Source of the DNA: JAPLST01 sp964397565
GTDB taxonomy: Bacteria; Auribacterota; UBA3054; JAPLST01
NCBI GenBank assembly: GCA_964397565.1
Contig: CAYNJC010000040.1
Span: 1-38,545 of the forward strand
Reading direction: 5' to 3'
Length of the DNA stretch: 38,545 nt
The notes under the pieces: generated by a model
What the model was told of the DNA's origin: nothing
Seen by the model: the letters and a program-made list of their open reading frames with translations, nothing else
Databases searched by the model: none
Made by a program: the position numbers and the translations under genes
Shown here: positions 9,307 through 17,884 of the stretch, in pieces
How the letters are laid out: each line of letters starts with the position of its first letter
How positions within the stretch are numbered: the first letter of the stretch is position 1

Positions 9307-9537
9307 TTACGCCTTGGTGATTTTACCCGCGCGCAAGCAACGCGCGCAGACGCGTTGATGCAGTACTTCGCCGTTGGCTTGGCGGACGCGCACCCGCTGC
9401 AGATTGGGCATGAACACGCGCGCGGTAATCCCGGTCGTGTGCAGGCCGATGCCGCCTTTCTTCTTGGGGATGCCATGCCGTACGATCGTCTTGCCGGCGA
9501 CCGGTTTCTTGCCGCATACTGTACAAACACGTGCCAT
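9307..9537 (-). CDS. rpmB: Large ribosomal subunit protein bL28
   Basis: Product of 76 aa. It starts MARVCTVCGKKP and has the RHGIPKKKGG and ARVFMPNLQRVRV segments typical of bL28. CxxC at residues 5-8 and CARC near residues 66-69 make this the zinc-binding (C+) form. A clear Shine-Dalgarno (TAAGGAG) lies upstream. It has its own promoter at 9581-9589, although it sits inside a run of envelope genes. rpmG, a frequent partner, is not adjacent. Confidence 0.97.
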   Translation of the reverse strand: MARVCTVCGKKPVAGKTIVRHGIPKKKGGIGLHTTGITARVFMPNLQRVRVRQANGEVLHQRVCARCLRAGKITKA

Positions 9538-9580
9538 AATCGTCTGTCTCCTTACTCGGTTGTATCACCAGTGAATTAGT

Positions 9581-9589
9581 AGTATAGCA
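9581..9589 (-). promoter_or_regulatory. Extended -10 promoter for rpmB
   Basis: Read on the minus strand, TGCTATACT matches the extended -10 consensus TGnTATAAT. It lies in the gap between the lptE-like stop and the rpmB start, with a predicted transcription start near 9574. No good -35 box is seen. Confidence 0.55.
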
Positions 9590-9603
9590 TAACGCCCGCA
9601 GTC

Positions 9604-10194
9604 TTACCACGGCTCGCTGATGCTGTCACAAATTTCCTTGGAAAGGTCGCCACAGGCCTGCAAAATGGCCTCGCGCCGGACCTCGGTAAAATCAGCCACC
9701 GGATTAAAATCATAGGTGCCGATCAGGTTGTTGGCGCGCCAGGCTTCCTCGCCGGTGCGATTGTCCGTCAACACCACATCGGCGTGGACCCACACACGCC
9801 ACGCCGTCGGCGTGCTGGCCGAGATCCGATCGGTCTTGCTGTCCACGTATTGAATCGAGTTCATCTTGATCTCGGTGATCGTGGTCTTGAGCGTGCCGTC
9901 GGCCTCCTCGGCGCGCGGGACGATCTCGAACGTCTGTTCCTTGGTAAACTCGCTGATCAGCACATTGACAAATTCCGTCTGCAAATGCGGCTCGCGCGCC
10001 AGCACCGTCGCGCGCGGAATGTACAGCTTATGCAAGTCGTCGTGGCGCTTGGGCGAGCCCAGGGTATAGCCCAAAATACTGACGTCTTTCTTGAGCGGCT
10101 TCTCGCCCTCCTGCACAGTCGTCTGACAGCCCGCCAGCAGCAACAGCGTTGCGCCGGCGACCCAGATCTGCAGGACGTGATCAAGCATCTTCAT
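9604..10194 (-). CDS. LptE-like outer-membrane LPS-assembly lipoprotein
   Basis: Product of 196 aa with a lipoprotein signal (LLLLAGC, Cys23). It then shows the LptE pattern: GYTLGSP, an IP-strand and an LQTEFVNVLISEFTK helix. Next come an ADGTLKTTI strand, a WxVxxxVVLTDNRTGEEAW strand pair and a C-terminal helix with EAILQACGDLSKEI. LptE plugs the LptD barrel and delivers LPS to the surface. The family diverges strongly, so the name rests on pattern, length, the lipobox and neighbours (kdsB, BamD-like). It begins 15 nt after the BamD-like stop, so the two are probably co-transcribed. Confidence 0.7.
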   Translation of the reverse strand: MKMLDHVLQIWVAGATLLLLAGCQTTVQEGEKPLKKDVSILGYTLGSPKRHDDLHKLYIPRATVLAREPHLQTEFVNVLISEFTKEQTFEIVPRAEEADGTLKTTITEIKMNSIQYVDSKTDRISASTPTAWRVWVHADVVLTDNRTGEEAWRANNLIGTYDFNPVADFTEVRREAILQACGDLSKEICDSISEPW

Positions 10195-10209
10195 GACGGT
10201 GCCCCATCC

Positions 10210-12282
10210 TTAGGGAATAGTGCGCAATTGCTTGCGGCAATGATCAATCCGGTACTCTACGATATCGTTCTTCTCCCAATCCGGCGCCTTTTCCTTCAGC
10301 GCCAGCAGGCGATCCAGCGCGTCACTGTAATATTTCTTAGCTTCACTCAGCGAGCCCTGTTCCATCAGGGCATCCCCACGCATGAACAAATAGTATATGC
10401 CGGCGTATTCACGACTCAAGGCATCGGTGTTGTAACTTGTGTTGGTACTAGTCGTTTGGGTTTCGTCATCCAGCTTGGCGCGTCGCACGCGGCCATCAAC
10501 ATCAAGGCGGCGTACCGTCGCTTTGCCCTCGTCGGTCTGCTGGCGGGCAACCTCGATATTCTGGCGCACGTCCGCGGCGTGCGCTTGCTCATCCACGCGC
10601 TGCGCGTCCATGGCATCGGTCTGTGTCTGCGTGTCAGCCGCACTGCGAGGTGCCGTTGCAGCGTCAGACTCGTTGGCGGGCGTGGGCGGTGTGCCGGCCA
10701 TGGCAAGCGCGGGTGCCGCGGGCTCGGCTGTTTCCGCGATCTCCTCGCGGTCAAAGCCCATGCCCTCCAGCAGCTTCTCGGCATCACTGGCGGCCACGCT
10801 GGGCGCCGTGGCCGGCTCGATCTCGGCGCCGGGCACCGCATCCGAGAGTGACAAGCCCGCCAAGGGTTTCGCGGCGGTGCGTGGTGCGGCGGATGCGGCT
10901 GCGGCCGTGGTGCGTGGTGCGGCGGGCGTGGCTGCGGCCGCAGTGCGCGGTGGCACAAGGGCATCAGACACGGTGACGTTGCGCGGCGCGGCCGTGGCGG
11001 CCGGCGTGGCGGCCGGTGCAGATGCAGTTGTGCCCGCGGGCGATGGCGCGGATCCTTGCGGCGCGGCGTTCAACAACGCATCCGCTTTTTGGCGCGAGCG
11101 ATCGAGCATGGTCAACCGGTTTTTTTGCCAGGCGTCGCGTGTGGCGCGCGTGTCCTTCAATTCTTTCACATACGCGCTTTTCATCTGATCCCGCAGTTGC
11201 GCGCGGGACTTGGGGTCCTGCTGCAACTGCGCAATGCGCTGGGCGCTGGCCTGACGTTTCACGGCCGCGTTGGCATCGGGCTTGGTCGCGCTGGCGGGGC
11301 TCGGCGCCGGCGTGTCAAGTGTGCGCGCGGCGCTGACATCGCTGCGCAGCGTCTGGGCCTGGCTGCGGTCACGTGCGGCGTCTGCCGCGCTGGGCGGCGT
11401 GCTGCTCAATTGGTTCAACCGCGCGCGCGCCTGGTCGGCATAACTGGTGTCGGGATATTGCTCAATCACCTCGCGATAGACGATCTCGGCCGATTTTGTG
11501 GCGCGAATATTCTCATAAAAATCGGCTTGCTTCAGCAACGAATCCGCCCGCCGGCCGCGCAGTTCGCGAATGTAGCGCTGGGCCTCCGCCACCTTGGGCG
11601 ACGAGGGAAAATTGCTGACAAAACGCCGAAAGGCGGCGATCGCATTGGCGGTCGGCTGCTGATCATAGGCCGCATCCGCGGATTGCAGATACTCGACGTA
11701 GCCCACTTGAAAGGCCGCGTCATCCACCAGTTGCGAGGTCGGGTAATTCTTGATTAGCTTTTCCAACTCGATCTTGGCGGGTTCATAGTCGTCATCGCCA
11801 ATATGCGCCTGCGCCAGTGAATATTGGGCCGCGGCCGCCACGTCACTGTGCGGCGCATTGTCAAGAATCTTGCGGTAAATCTCAATGGCCTCTTTGTATT
11901 GCTTGACGTTCAGATAGTGGTTGCCGATCATCATCTGATTGCGCGTGATGGCCGGCAACTTGGCGAAATCCTTGTGGTCATCCCAAATTTTCTGATAGGC
12001 CTCGAAGGCGGCGTAGGGATCGCCCAACTGGTTCTCACACTGGGCGATGTACTCGAGGCCGCGCACGGCATAGGGCGAGCTCGGATACTGGTCCTGCATC
12101 GTGCGCAGCAGCTTGAGCGCCAGCTTGTAATTCTGCTGCTGGTAGGCCGTCAGCCCCTGGCGGAAAATGTCGCGCGCGCCGATAACCGCCGGGTCATCCG
12201 CGGCGAAGAGCAGGCCCGCACACATGCTGCACAGCAGCAGGCACCACGGGCGCCACATGAAATTAGTTCGACGGAAGTGCAT
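10210..12282 (-). CDS. BamD-like TPR protein with long Ala-rich extension
   Basis: Product of about 690 aa. A signal peptide (WCLLLCSMCAGLLFA) precedes about 280 residues of TPR repeats of the BamD/YbgF type, for example YPSSPYAVRGLEYIAQCENQ and YPDTSYADQARARL. These proteins act in outer-membrane protein assembly or as periplasmic scaffolds. The start at 12282 has AGGA 5 nt upstream; the ATG at 12288 is in frame but too near the same AGG. From about residue 290 to 600 the chain is Ala/Pro/Thr-rich and low in complexity, followed by a short helical C-terminus. The extension is unlike E. coli BamD (about 245 aa). It overlaps the upstream gene by 20 nt. Confidence 0.7.
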   Translation of the reverse strand: MHFRRTNFMWRPWCLLLCSMCAGLLFAADDPAVIGARDIFRQGLTAYQQQNYKLALKLLRTMQDQYPSSPYAVRGLEYIAQCENQLGDPYAAFEAYQKIWDDHKDFAKLPAITRNQMMIGNHYLNVKQYKEAIEIYRKILDNAPHSDVAAAAQYSLAQAHIGDDDYEPAKIELEKLIKNYPTSQLVDDAAFQVGYVEYLQSADAAYDQQPTANAIAAFRRFVSNFPSSPKVAEAQRYIRELRGRRADSLLKQADFYENIRATKSAEIVYREVIEQYPDTSYADQARARLNQLSSTPPSAADAARDRSQAQTLRSDVSAARTLDTPAPSPASATKPDANAAVKRQASAQRIAQLQQDPKSRAQLRDQMKSAYVKELKDTRATRDAWQKNRLTMLDRSRQKADALLNAAPQGSAPSPAGTTASAPAATPAATAAPRNVTVSDALVPPRTAAAATPAAPRTTAAAASAAPRTAAKPLAGLSLSDAVPGAEIEPATAPSVAASDAEKLLEGMGFDREEIAETAEPAAPALAMAGTPPTPANESDAATAPRSAADTQTQTDAMDAQRVDEQAHAADVRQNIEVARQQTDEGKATVRRLDVDGRVRRAKLDDETQTTSTNTSYNTDALSREYAGIYYLFMRGDALMEQGSLSEAKKYYSDALDRLLALKEKAPDWEKNDIVEYRIDHCRKQLRTIP

Positions 12283-13075
12283 GGGCATCCTGCGCGGGTT
12301 GTGGCGCGTGTGGGAGCATTGGTGGCGGCGCTTGCTGCGCTGCTTGCTGCGCCGCTGCTTGGGCCGCTTCTTGGGCCGCTTGCTGCGCCATCATGTTGGT
12401 GGCGGCGCCGGTCATGCGCATCAGTGTTTCGCGCAAACCATCGGCCATGCTGGCCATATAGTTCTGGCCAATCTCGCGCTGCCACAGTTCCAGTTCCTGC
12501 CAGGCCTCCTGCGGACGGCCCGTGGCGTACAAAATGCGCACCAGCTCGAGCTGCGCGAGCGGCGCGGCGTAATGATCCCGATTGTACAGCAATTCGCGCC
12601 GCAGCAGTTGCTCGGCCTCCGCATAGTATTGCTGCTTGTCCTGCGGCACAAGGGCCTCGTTGGCTTGCGCCACCCGGCATTTCACCATCGCCAATTGCGC
12701 CGCCGGCACCAGGTAATTCTGCGGCGCGCTGCTGACCAGGCGCTGGAAATAGCCATAGGCCTGGGCGTAATTGGTCTGTTGCAGCGCCAACGCGCCCAGT
12801 TGCGCCAGGGCCGCCGGACCGGCATACGTGTTCGGATAGGTGCGCGCGACGGCTTCGAGCGCTTCCGCCGTGCGGGCATTGGCCAGGGCCATGCTGGCTT
12901 TCAGTGGTTCGTTCGTGCGACTGCTGTAGACATACCACGCCACGCCCAGTGCCAGCACCGCCACCAGCGCGAACGGCACGTACTTGCGCCAGTTGTGTTG
13001 GACGCGGGATACCGAGGCGACAATCGCCTCGGCGATGGGATCGTGTTTCAGCATGTCTCGATGTGGTGTCGTCAT
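12263..13075 (-). CDS. Inner-membrane TPR protein (YfgM/CpoB-like)
   Basis: Product of 270 aa with a short cytosolic N-terminus, one membrane helix (about residues 33-50, VPFALVAVLALGVAWYVY) and a periplasmic TPR region with paired helices such as NYAQAYGYFQRLVSSAPQNY. The layout matches YfgM-type proteins that work with the SecYEG translocon and periplasmic chaperones. The C-terminal 50 residues are Ala/Gln/Pro repeats. It starts 8 nt after the PHP gene stop and overlaps the next gene, so translation is probably coupled. Confidence 0.65.
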   Translation of the reverse strand: MTTPHRDMLKHDPIAEAIVASVSRVQHNWRKYVPFALVAVLALGVAWYVYSSRTNEPLKASMALANARTAEALEAVARTYPNTYAGPAALAQLGALALQQTNYAQAYGYFQRLVSSAPQNYLVPAAQLAMVKCRVAQANEALVPQDKQQYYAEAEQLLRRELLYNRDHYAAPLAQLELVRILYATGRPQEAWQELELWQREIGQNYMASMADGLRETLMRMTGAATNMMAQQAAQEAAQAAAQQAAQQAPPPMLPHAPQPAQDAHALPSN

Positions 13076-13083
13076 ACATTAGC

Positions 13084-13788
13084 TCATGGGTTAGCATCAC
13101 CGCCGACTGGCGCGGCGCACTGGACGCGCGCCAGCACGCGTTCGAGCAGCACATCCGCCAACCGGCGTGAATTCTCAAAACAGGCGGCTATCTCGGCCGG
13201 CGTCATGCCGGCGCCGGCCGCAATCTTTTCGGCCATCGCGCGCACGACCAAATCGCCGGGCGCGTGGGCGTCATTGTTCAAAATCAGGCGGGCGCCGGTC
13301 GCGCGCGCCATGTGCAGCACGTGCCCGTTGGCATAGGCGTGCCCGCGGCGCGTGGTGATCTCCAGATACACGCCGCGTTCGGCCGCGCGCGCCGCATCGG
13401 CTTTCGAGATCAAGCCGGGATGCGCCAGAAACTCGACGCCGGCCTCGATCGCCGCGCGATTTGTACCGGCCGCGGTCGGCTCGACAATCGTCTCGCCATG
13501 CACCGCGACATAGGTGGCGCCCAGCCCGCGCGCACGCGCCACCAGCGTGGCGATCAATGCGGGCGGCACATGCGTCAATTCGACGCCGGCCAGCACCTTG
13601 ATCGGCAGCACGGCCGAGAGTTCACGCGCCGCCAGGCACAACTGCGGCACCAGCACATCAAGATTGGCGCTGTCGGCGTGGTCGCTCACACCCAGCACGC
13701 AATAACCAGCCACCTCGGCGCGCCGCACCAATTCGGCCACGCCCAGCTCGCCATCACTAAGAAACGTATGGGTATGCAGATCAATCAT
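13084..13788 (-). CDS. PHP-domain metal-dependent phosphoesterase
   Basis: Product of 234 aa with all four PHP motifs: DLHTHTFLSDGE (Asp3, His5, His7, Asp12), SDHAD (35-39), GVELTH with Glu70 and His73, and VHGE/AHPGL with His97 and His123, then NNDAH (171-175). These bind two or three metals. PHP proteins include histidinol phosphatase (HisK type) and nucleotide phosphoesterases. The short length and the NNDAHAPGDL end fit the histidinol-phosphatase-like group, but no his gene is nearby. The substrate is unproven. Confidence 0.8.
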   Translation of the reverse strand: MIDLHTHTFLSDGELGVAELVRRAEVAGYCVLGVSDHADSANLDVLVPQLCLAARELSAVLPIKVLAGVELTHVPPALIATLVARARGLGATYVAVHGETIVEPTAAGTNRAAIEAGVEFLAHPGLISKADAARAAERGVYLEITTRRGHAYANGHVLHMARATGARLILNNDAHAPGDLVVRAMAEKIAAGAGMTPAEIAACFENSRRLADVLLERVLARVQCAAPVGGDANP

Positions 13789-13844
13789 TCAGCGCATTCC
13801 AACGCCACGCATCACCGCACATATCCCCGGCGGCTGGCCGCGAA

Positions 13845-13921
13845 TGGTATCCTCGGCCGGAGTCGAACCGGCGACCTACGGTTTAGGAAACCGTCGCTCT
13901 ATCCGTCTGAGCTACGAGGAC
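13845..13921 (-). tRNA. tRNA-Arg (anticodon CCU)
   Basis: A 77-nt cloverleaf on the minus strand. The acceptor stem is GTCCTCG paired with CGAGGAT (first pair G-U). The D-arm is GCTC/GAGC, the anticodon stem ACGGT/ACCGT with loop TTCCTAA giving CCU, and the T-arm GCCGG TTCGACT CCGGC. The 3' CCA is encoded (13845-13847). It decodes AGG. It lies 56 nt upstream of the PHP gene on the same strand with no clear terminator between, so it may head that transcript. Confidence 0.96.
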
Positions 13922-13939
13922 GGATGCGTAACATTCTGG

Positions 13940-13969
13940 ATTATAGCAAAAAACAGGGAAAATAGGCAA
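13940..13969 (-). promoter_or_regulatory. Sigma-70 promoter for tRNA-Arg
   Basis: Minus strand: -35 TTGCCT, 18-nt spacer, -10 TATAAT preceded by TGC (extended -10). The predicted start near 13933 is about 12 nt before the mature tRNA 5' end. Confidence 0.7.
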
Positions 13970-14385
13970 ACGCGCAATGATCAAGGTCGAAAATGCAGCG
14001 CTGACGGCGTGACACACCTATGCGCCAGCAACGGCTGCGTGTAAACGATTGCCGTGCCGCGATTGCAGATGGGAGGCGGGCCCTGCCCGCCGTTGCTGCA
14101 CTGACTGTCCGCAATTGCATCGCCACGCAGCCCCTGCCCGCCGTTAGATCATCGCGCTGCGCGAGAATCTCTTGACTTGTACTAATGAATGCGCTAACTA
14201 GGTGTCATGCCAATTGTGGCCGCGGGCGCTGACCGCGGCTGCAGAAGCCGCCCTCACCGCGGGCGGCTACAAGGACGCTGCAAAGTAGAAAGCGCATTCA
14301 TTAGTAACTGGAAACATGATAAGCTTTTGCCATGCGTTCGAGAGTATTTCTGTAGTTTCCTGTCACCGCCGATCTGCGCCACACC
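13970..14385. other. Gene-free spacer with hairpin and direct repeat
   Basis: No gene is seen here apart from the mobile-element remnant at 14180-14306. GGCGGGC-cct-GCCCGCC forms a perfect 7-bp hairpin at 14075-14091. The word CCCTGCCCGCCGTT occurs at 14081-14094 and 14132-14145. Confidence 0.6.
14180..14306. mobile_element. MITE-like element with perfect 16-bp terminal inverted repeats
   Basis: The left end TACTAATGAATGCGCT (14180-14195) and right end AGCGCATTCATTAGTA (14291-14306) are exact reverse complements. Between them lies the palindromic GTAGCCGC-type repeat (about 14216-14272). Total length is 127 bp, with no coding capacity. A truncated copy with the same right side is at 1143-1220. 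No clear target-site duplication is seen. Confidence 0.75.
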
Positions 14386-15006
14386 ATGAAAAATCTTGTC
14401 TGTACCGCACTCGTGCTGGCCGTCCTGGCCGGCTCCTTCCTCGCCGCCAACGCCAGTCCCGGTACTGACAACGCCACCATGGGGACCTCCTTGACCGTCA
14501 GCAAAATGACGGGCTCCATCAACTGGAAAGCCGGCGGCAGCCGTCCGCCCGTTGGCCGCGGCTCCTTCTTGCTCAAGGCCAGCACGCCCGCCGGCATAAC
14601 GGACCTCCTGCAACTGCATAACGCGATGGCCTTTTTGACGTTCAATGGCAGCATTTGGGTTGTGCAGGCGCCGGGAACAGATGGCGACAATGTCTGGACC
14701 ATGAAGGGCACCAGCAAGAAGAGAACCTGGACCATGAAGAACACAGTGACCAAGGACAACTACAAGGTCATGCTCACACTCAAGAACGGCCTCCTGGCTC
14801 TTATGGTCAAGGACAAGCGTTCCGCGACTGCCGCCATGTTTGATGCCGCCAATGTGGACACCGCTGGGGTGATCACCAAGAGCTACGATGTCTATCTGAC
14901 GTGGAATGGTGGCAGCAACGATGTCAACATGGTCAATTCGATTTGTACTCTGCCGTGCGACTTCCAAACCAAGATTGACAAGAAGACCACCATCAAGAAT
15001 CAATAA
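14386..15006 (+). CDS. Small secreted protein of unknown function
   Basis: Product of 206 aa with a clear Sec signal peptide (MKNLVCTALVLAVLAGSFLAANA, cut near residue 23). The mature part is Thr/Lys/Asn-rich with predicted alternating beta strands (LLQLHNAMAFLTFNGSIWVV, VMLTLKNGLLALMVKDK), and one late Cys pair (ICTLPCDF) could form a disulphide. I do not recognise a family. It is a single gene just downstream of the MITE-like element, on the plus strand in an otherwise minus-strand area. No good Shine-Dalgarno is seen. The codon pattern and signal peptide argue that it is real. Confidence 0.6.
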   Translation: MKNLVCTALVLAVLAGSFLAANASPGTDNATMGTSLTVSKMTGSINWKAGGSRPPVGRGSFLLKASTPAGITDLLQLHNAMAFLTFNGSIWVVQAPGTDGDNVWTMKGTSKKRTWTMKNTVTKDNYKVMLTLKNGLLALMVKDKRSATAAMFDAANVDTAGVITKSYDVYLTWNGGSNDVNMVNSICTLPCDFQTKIDKKTTIKNQ

Positions 15007-15077
15007 GGCCAACGGCCCCGTGCGCGGTATCCGGTACGTGGTAGTCAGTGTGTCGGCACGTCGGTGTTCGGCAGCAA

Positions 15078-15098
15078 CCTAACACCTAACACCTAAAA
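15078..15098. repeat. Heptamer repeat CCTAACA x2 plus CCTAAAA
   Basis: Three 7-bp units; the reverse complement (TGTTAGG) is close to the TAAGGTG units at 3711-3738. Confidence 0.7.
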
Positions 15099-15119
15099 CA
15101 GCTGCGCGGCGCGCGCGGG

Positions 15120-17438
15120 TCAGGCGCACTTGCTGTAGCCGCATGAGTAGCACTTGCAGCAGTTTTCCTCGTAGAACATGCTGCGCTCGCTGCAGTGCGG
15201 GCAGATCATGAAAGGCGAGTTCTGTTGGGCGTCATCCATGTGCACGCCCATGCTCTCGGTGCTGCCCCGCGGCTGCGACCCGTCACCATGCATGTGGACG
15301 GCGACGGCATCGGCCGCCTTGCGCTGCGGCTCTTCCATCAGGCCAATCGTGACGAGGTGTTGCTCGATCACATCGCCGATTTCGGCCACCAGCGAGGGAA
15401 TGTAGCGGCCATTGCGGAAGTAGCCGCCGTTCGGATCAAAAATGGATTTCAATTCTTCAACCAGGAAGGCCGGATCGCCGGTGCGGCGGAAGACGGCCGA
15501 GATCAGGCGCGTCATGGCGACAATCCAACTAAAATGCTGCAGGTTCTTGCTGTTGATGAAAATCTCGAAGGGGCGGCGGCAGCCGCCTTCAGTGATGTCG
15601 TTGATCGTGATGTAGAGCGCTTGTTTGCTGAGCGGGGTCTTGATTTTATAGGTGGTGCCTTGCAGAAAGACCGGGCGGCTGGGCACGATGTCCAGTTCGT
15701 CGGTGGCGAGCTTTTCCTCGTCTTTGGTTTCTTTTTTCTTGTCGTCGTCGCGTTGCAGGATGCCGACGACATGGTCGTTCGGGCGAAAGGTCGTGCAGCC
15801 CTTGCAGCCCTGTTCGTAGGCGTACGAGTAGATCTCCTTGAAGGTATCAAAGGGCAGATCGCGCGGGACATTAATCGTCTTCGAGATCGAGCTGTCCACG
15901 TATTTTTGGAGGCGGGCTTGGACATCCACATGCGCGCGCGGCGCGATCTGGTCGGTAGTCACAAAATACTCCGGCAGGGTGCCGTCGCGCGCGGTGAGGT
16001 GGCGCTGCAGGCGATAGGCGTAGTCCTCGACCGTGTGCTCCTCGTACTGGTCGCCATGGCCGACGCGCACGCGGCGCGTGTAGGTCAGGGCGAAGACCGG
16101 TTCGAGGCCGCTGGAAATATTGCCGGCGAAGAGCGAGATGGTGCCGGTCGGCGCGATCGAGATCAGGTGCGAATTGCGGATGCCGTGCTCGCGAATACGG
16201 GCGCGCAGCTCCTCGGGCAGTTGTTTGACAAATTCGCCCTGCAGATAGCGTTCGCGGTCGAGCAGCGGGAAGGCGCCCTTCTCCATCGCCAGGTCAACCG
16301 AGGCATCATAGGCGGTGTCACGGATGGTGCGCATGATCTGCTCGGCGATCTCGAGCGAGGCGGGTGAGCCGTAGCGGGTGCGCAGCATGCAGAGTGCGTT
16401 GGCCAAGCCGGTGATGCCGAGGCCCATGCGGCGCTTGTTGGCGGCTTCTTCGAGTTGTTTTTCGAGCGGGAAGTTGGAGATTTCGATGACGTTGTCGAGC
16501 AGGCGCACGGCAATGCGGACGGTGTCGGCAATGCCGTTGTAATCAATCTCGGCGTGTTCGTTGAAGGGATTGCGGACAAATTGGGTCAGGTTGATCGAGC
16601 CGAGCAGGCAGGCACCGTAGGGCGGCAACGGTTGCTCGCCGCAGGGATTGGTCGCGCAAATGTGTTCGCAGTACCAGAGATTGTTGTTCTGGTTGATGTG
16701 ATCAATCAAGATGAAGCCGGGCTCGGCGAAATCGTAGGTCGAGCGCATGATGGTGTCGAACAAGTCGCGGGCGCGGACGGTCTTGTAAATTTTGCCGGCG
16801 AAGGTCAAGTCCCAATTCTTATCTTCCTTGACGGCTTCCATGAAGGCGTCGGTGACGGCGACCGACATGTTGAACATTTGCAGGGCGGCATTGCCGCGCT
16901 TGGCGGTGATGAACTGCTCGACGTCGGGATGCGAAATCGAGAGCACCGCCATCTGCGCGCCGCGGCGCTGGCCGGCGCTCATGACCGTGCGGCAGGTGGC
17001 GTCGAAGACCTGCATAAAGCTGACCGGGCCGGAGGCCTGCGACTCGACGCCGCGGATGTAATCGCCGCGCGGGCGGATGGTCGAGAAATCAAAGCCGACG
17101 CCGCCACCCTGTTTTTGGGTCAAGGCCGCTTCGGTGACGGTGCCGAAAATGCCCTCCATCGAGTCTTCGATTGTGCCCATCACGTAGCAATTGAACATGG
17201 TCACTTTCTTGCGACTGGTGCCGGCGTTGGCCAGAATGCGGCCGGCCGGCAGGAACTTGTAGCCTTGCAAGACGGAGAAAAACTTGTCTTCCCAGAAGCG
17301 GTGGTCGCGCTCCGGCATGGCGACGGCGTACGCGACGCGCCGCCAAGTGTCCTCAATTGTCTGATCAATGGGCGACCCGTCTTCGTTCTTATAACGATAT
17401 TTCATGTCCCATATTTCGTGGGCAATCGGGTCGTGCAT
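15120..17438 (-). CDS. nrdJ: Vitamin B12-dependent ribonucleotide reductase (class II)
   Basis: Reduces ribonucleotides to deoxyribonucleotides with adenosylcobalamin, independent of oxygen. Product of about 772 aa. Cys84 (FNCYVM) and a later Cys form the reducing pair. NPCGE (Cys266, Glu268) carries the thiyl-radical Cys and the catalytic Glu, followed by PPYGACLLGSINL. The C-terminus has CPHC and a CxxCxxCGYSKC cluster (last 30 residues), typical of the long NrdJ form. The start at 17438 is chosen because AGAGGT lies 8 nt upstream; a TTG 36 nt earlier is rejected. It has a strong promoter at 17565-17593. No cobalamin riboswitch or NrdR box was recognised in the 120-nt leader. Confidence 0.95.
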   Translation of the reverse strand: MHDPIAHEIWDMKYRYKNEDGSPIDQTIEDTWRRVAYAVAMPERDHRFWEDKFFSVLQGYKFLPAGRILANAGTSRKKVTMFNCYVMGTIEDSMEGIFGTVTEAALTQKQGGGVGFDFSTIRPRGDYIRGVESQASGPVSFMQVFDATCRTVMSAGQRRGAQMAVLSISHPDVEQFITAKRGNAALQMFNMSVAVTDAFMEAVKEDKNWDLTFAGKIYKTVRARDLFDTIMRSTYDFAEPGFILIDHINQNNNLWYCEHICATNPCGEQPLPPYGACLLGSINLTQFVRNPFNEHAEIDYNGIADTVRIAVRLLDNVIEISNFPLEKQLEEAANKRRMGLGITGLANALCMLRTRYGSPASLEIAEQIMRTIRDTAYDASVDLAMEKGAFPLLDRERYLQGEFVKQLPEELRARIREHGIRNSHLISIAPTGTISLFAGNISSGLEPVFALTYTRRVRVGHGDQYEEHTVEDYAYRLQRHLTARDGTLPEYFVTTDQIAPRAHVDVQARLQKYVDSSISKTINVPRDLPFDTFKEIYSYAYEQGCKGCTTFRPNDHVVGILQRDDDKKKETKDEEKLATDELDIVPSRPVFLQGTTYKIKTPLSKQALYITINDITEGGCRRPFEIFINSKNLQHFSWIVAMTRLISAVFRRTGDPAFLVEELKSIFDPNGGYFRNGRYIPSLVAEIGDVIEQHLVTIGLMEEPQRKAADAVAVHMHGDGSQPRGSTESMGVHMDDAQQNSPFMICPHCSERSMFYEENCCKCYSCGYSKCA

Positions 17439-17564
17439 GTCAAGTACCTCTGTTACATTCAAAGCGAGAACCAAGGGTCACGCGAAAATCTTTTCACAAG
17501 TCAAGCCGTGTAATTTCGCGGCCAAAAAATCGCGGCGCGCACAGGCCGGCGCCATAAGGCAAAT

Positions 17565-17593
17565 ACGATAGCAAAAACGGGGTGGGATGTCAA
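17565..17593 (-). promoter_or_regulatory. Sigma-70 promoter for nrdJ
   Basis: Minus strand: -35 TTGACA (17588-17593), 17-nt spacer, -10 TATCGT (17565-17570) preceded by TGC. It predicts a leader of about 120 nt. Another TTGACA lies at 17602-17607. Confidence 0.7.
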
Positions 17594-17884
17594 GCGCGGT
17601 TTGTCAAGATGTTGCGGACATTTTCCATGCCATTCACAAGATATTGCGATGCAGATAGCTGGGGCGACACCGCAATCAACAGCGCAGCAGCAGGCGTTTG
17701 ACAAAGAGGAAAAGAGCCAATGAGAAGCCAATACCGGCGAGAGAGCCGCCTTCTTGAATGCGAGAGGGGCTTCTATGCCCCGATTCTTAAATGTGAGCGC
17801 GACCGGCTGCGGCAGCCGATCACCGAATACTGATCTCGCTTCTTTCTGCCACCTGAAACCTGAAACCTGAAACCCGAAACTGAC
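17594..17884. other. Gene-free spacer
   Basis: No gene is seen between the nrdJ promoter and the chorismate synthase paralogue. The segment TTGACAAAGAGG at 17699-17710 also occurs at 27801-27812. The end holds the heptamer repeat at 17852-17879. Confidence 0.6.
17852..17879. repeat. Heptamer repeat CCTGAAA x3 plus CCCGAAA
   Basis: Four 7-bp units whose reverse complement TTTCAGG equals the second half of the array at 3711-3773. It ends just before the stop of the chorismate synthase paralogue. Confidence 0.9.

Noticed and set aside
13845..13921. tRNA-Arg as the integration site of the element
   Set aside because: The integrase lies 14 kb away with ordinary host genes between, and no tRNA fragment was seen near 28000.
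17439..17560. Cobalamin riboswitch in the nrdJ leader
   Set aside because: No B12-box-like or receptor-loop pattern was found by eye in the 120-nt leader; a covariance-model search would settle it.
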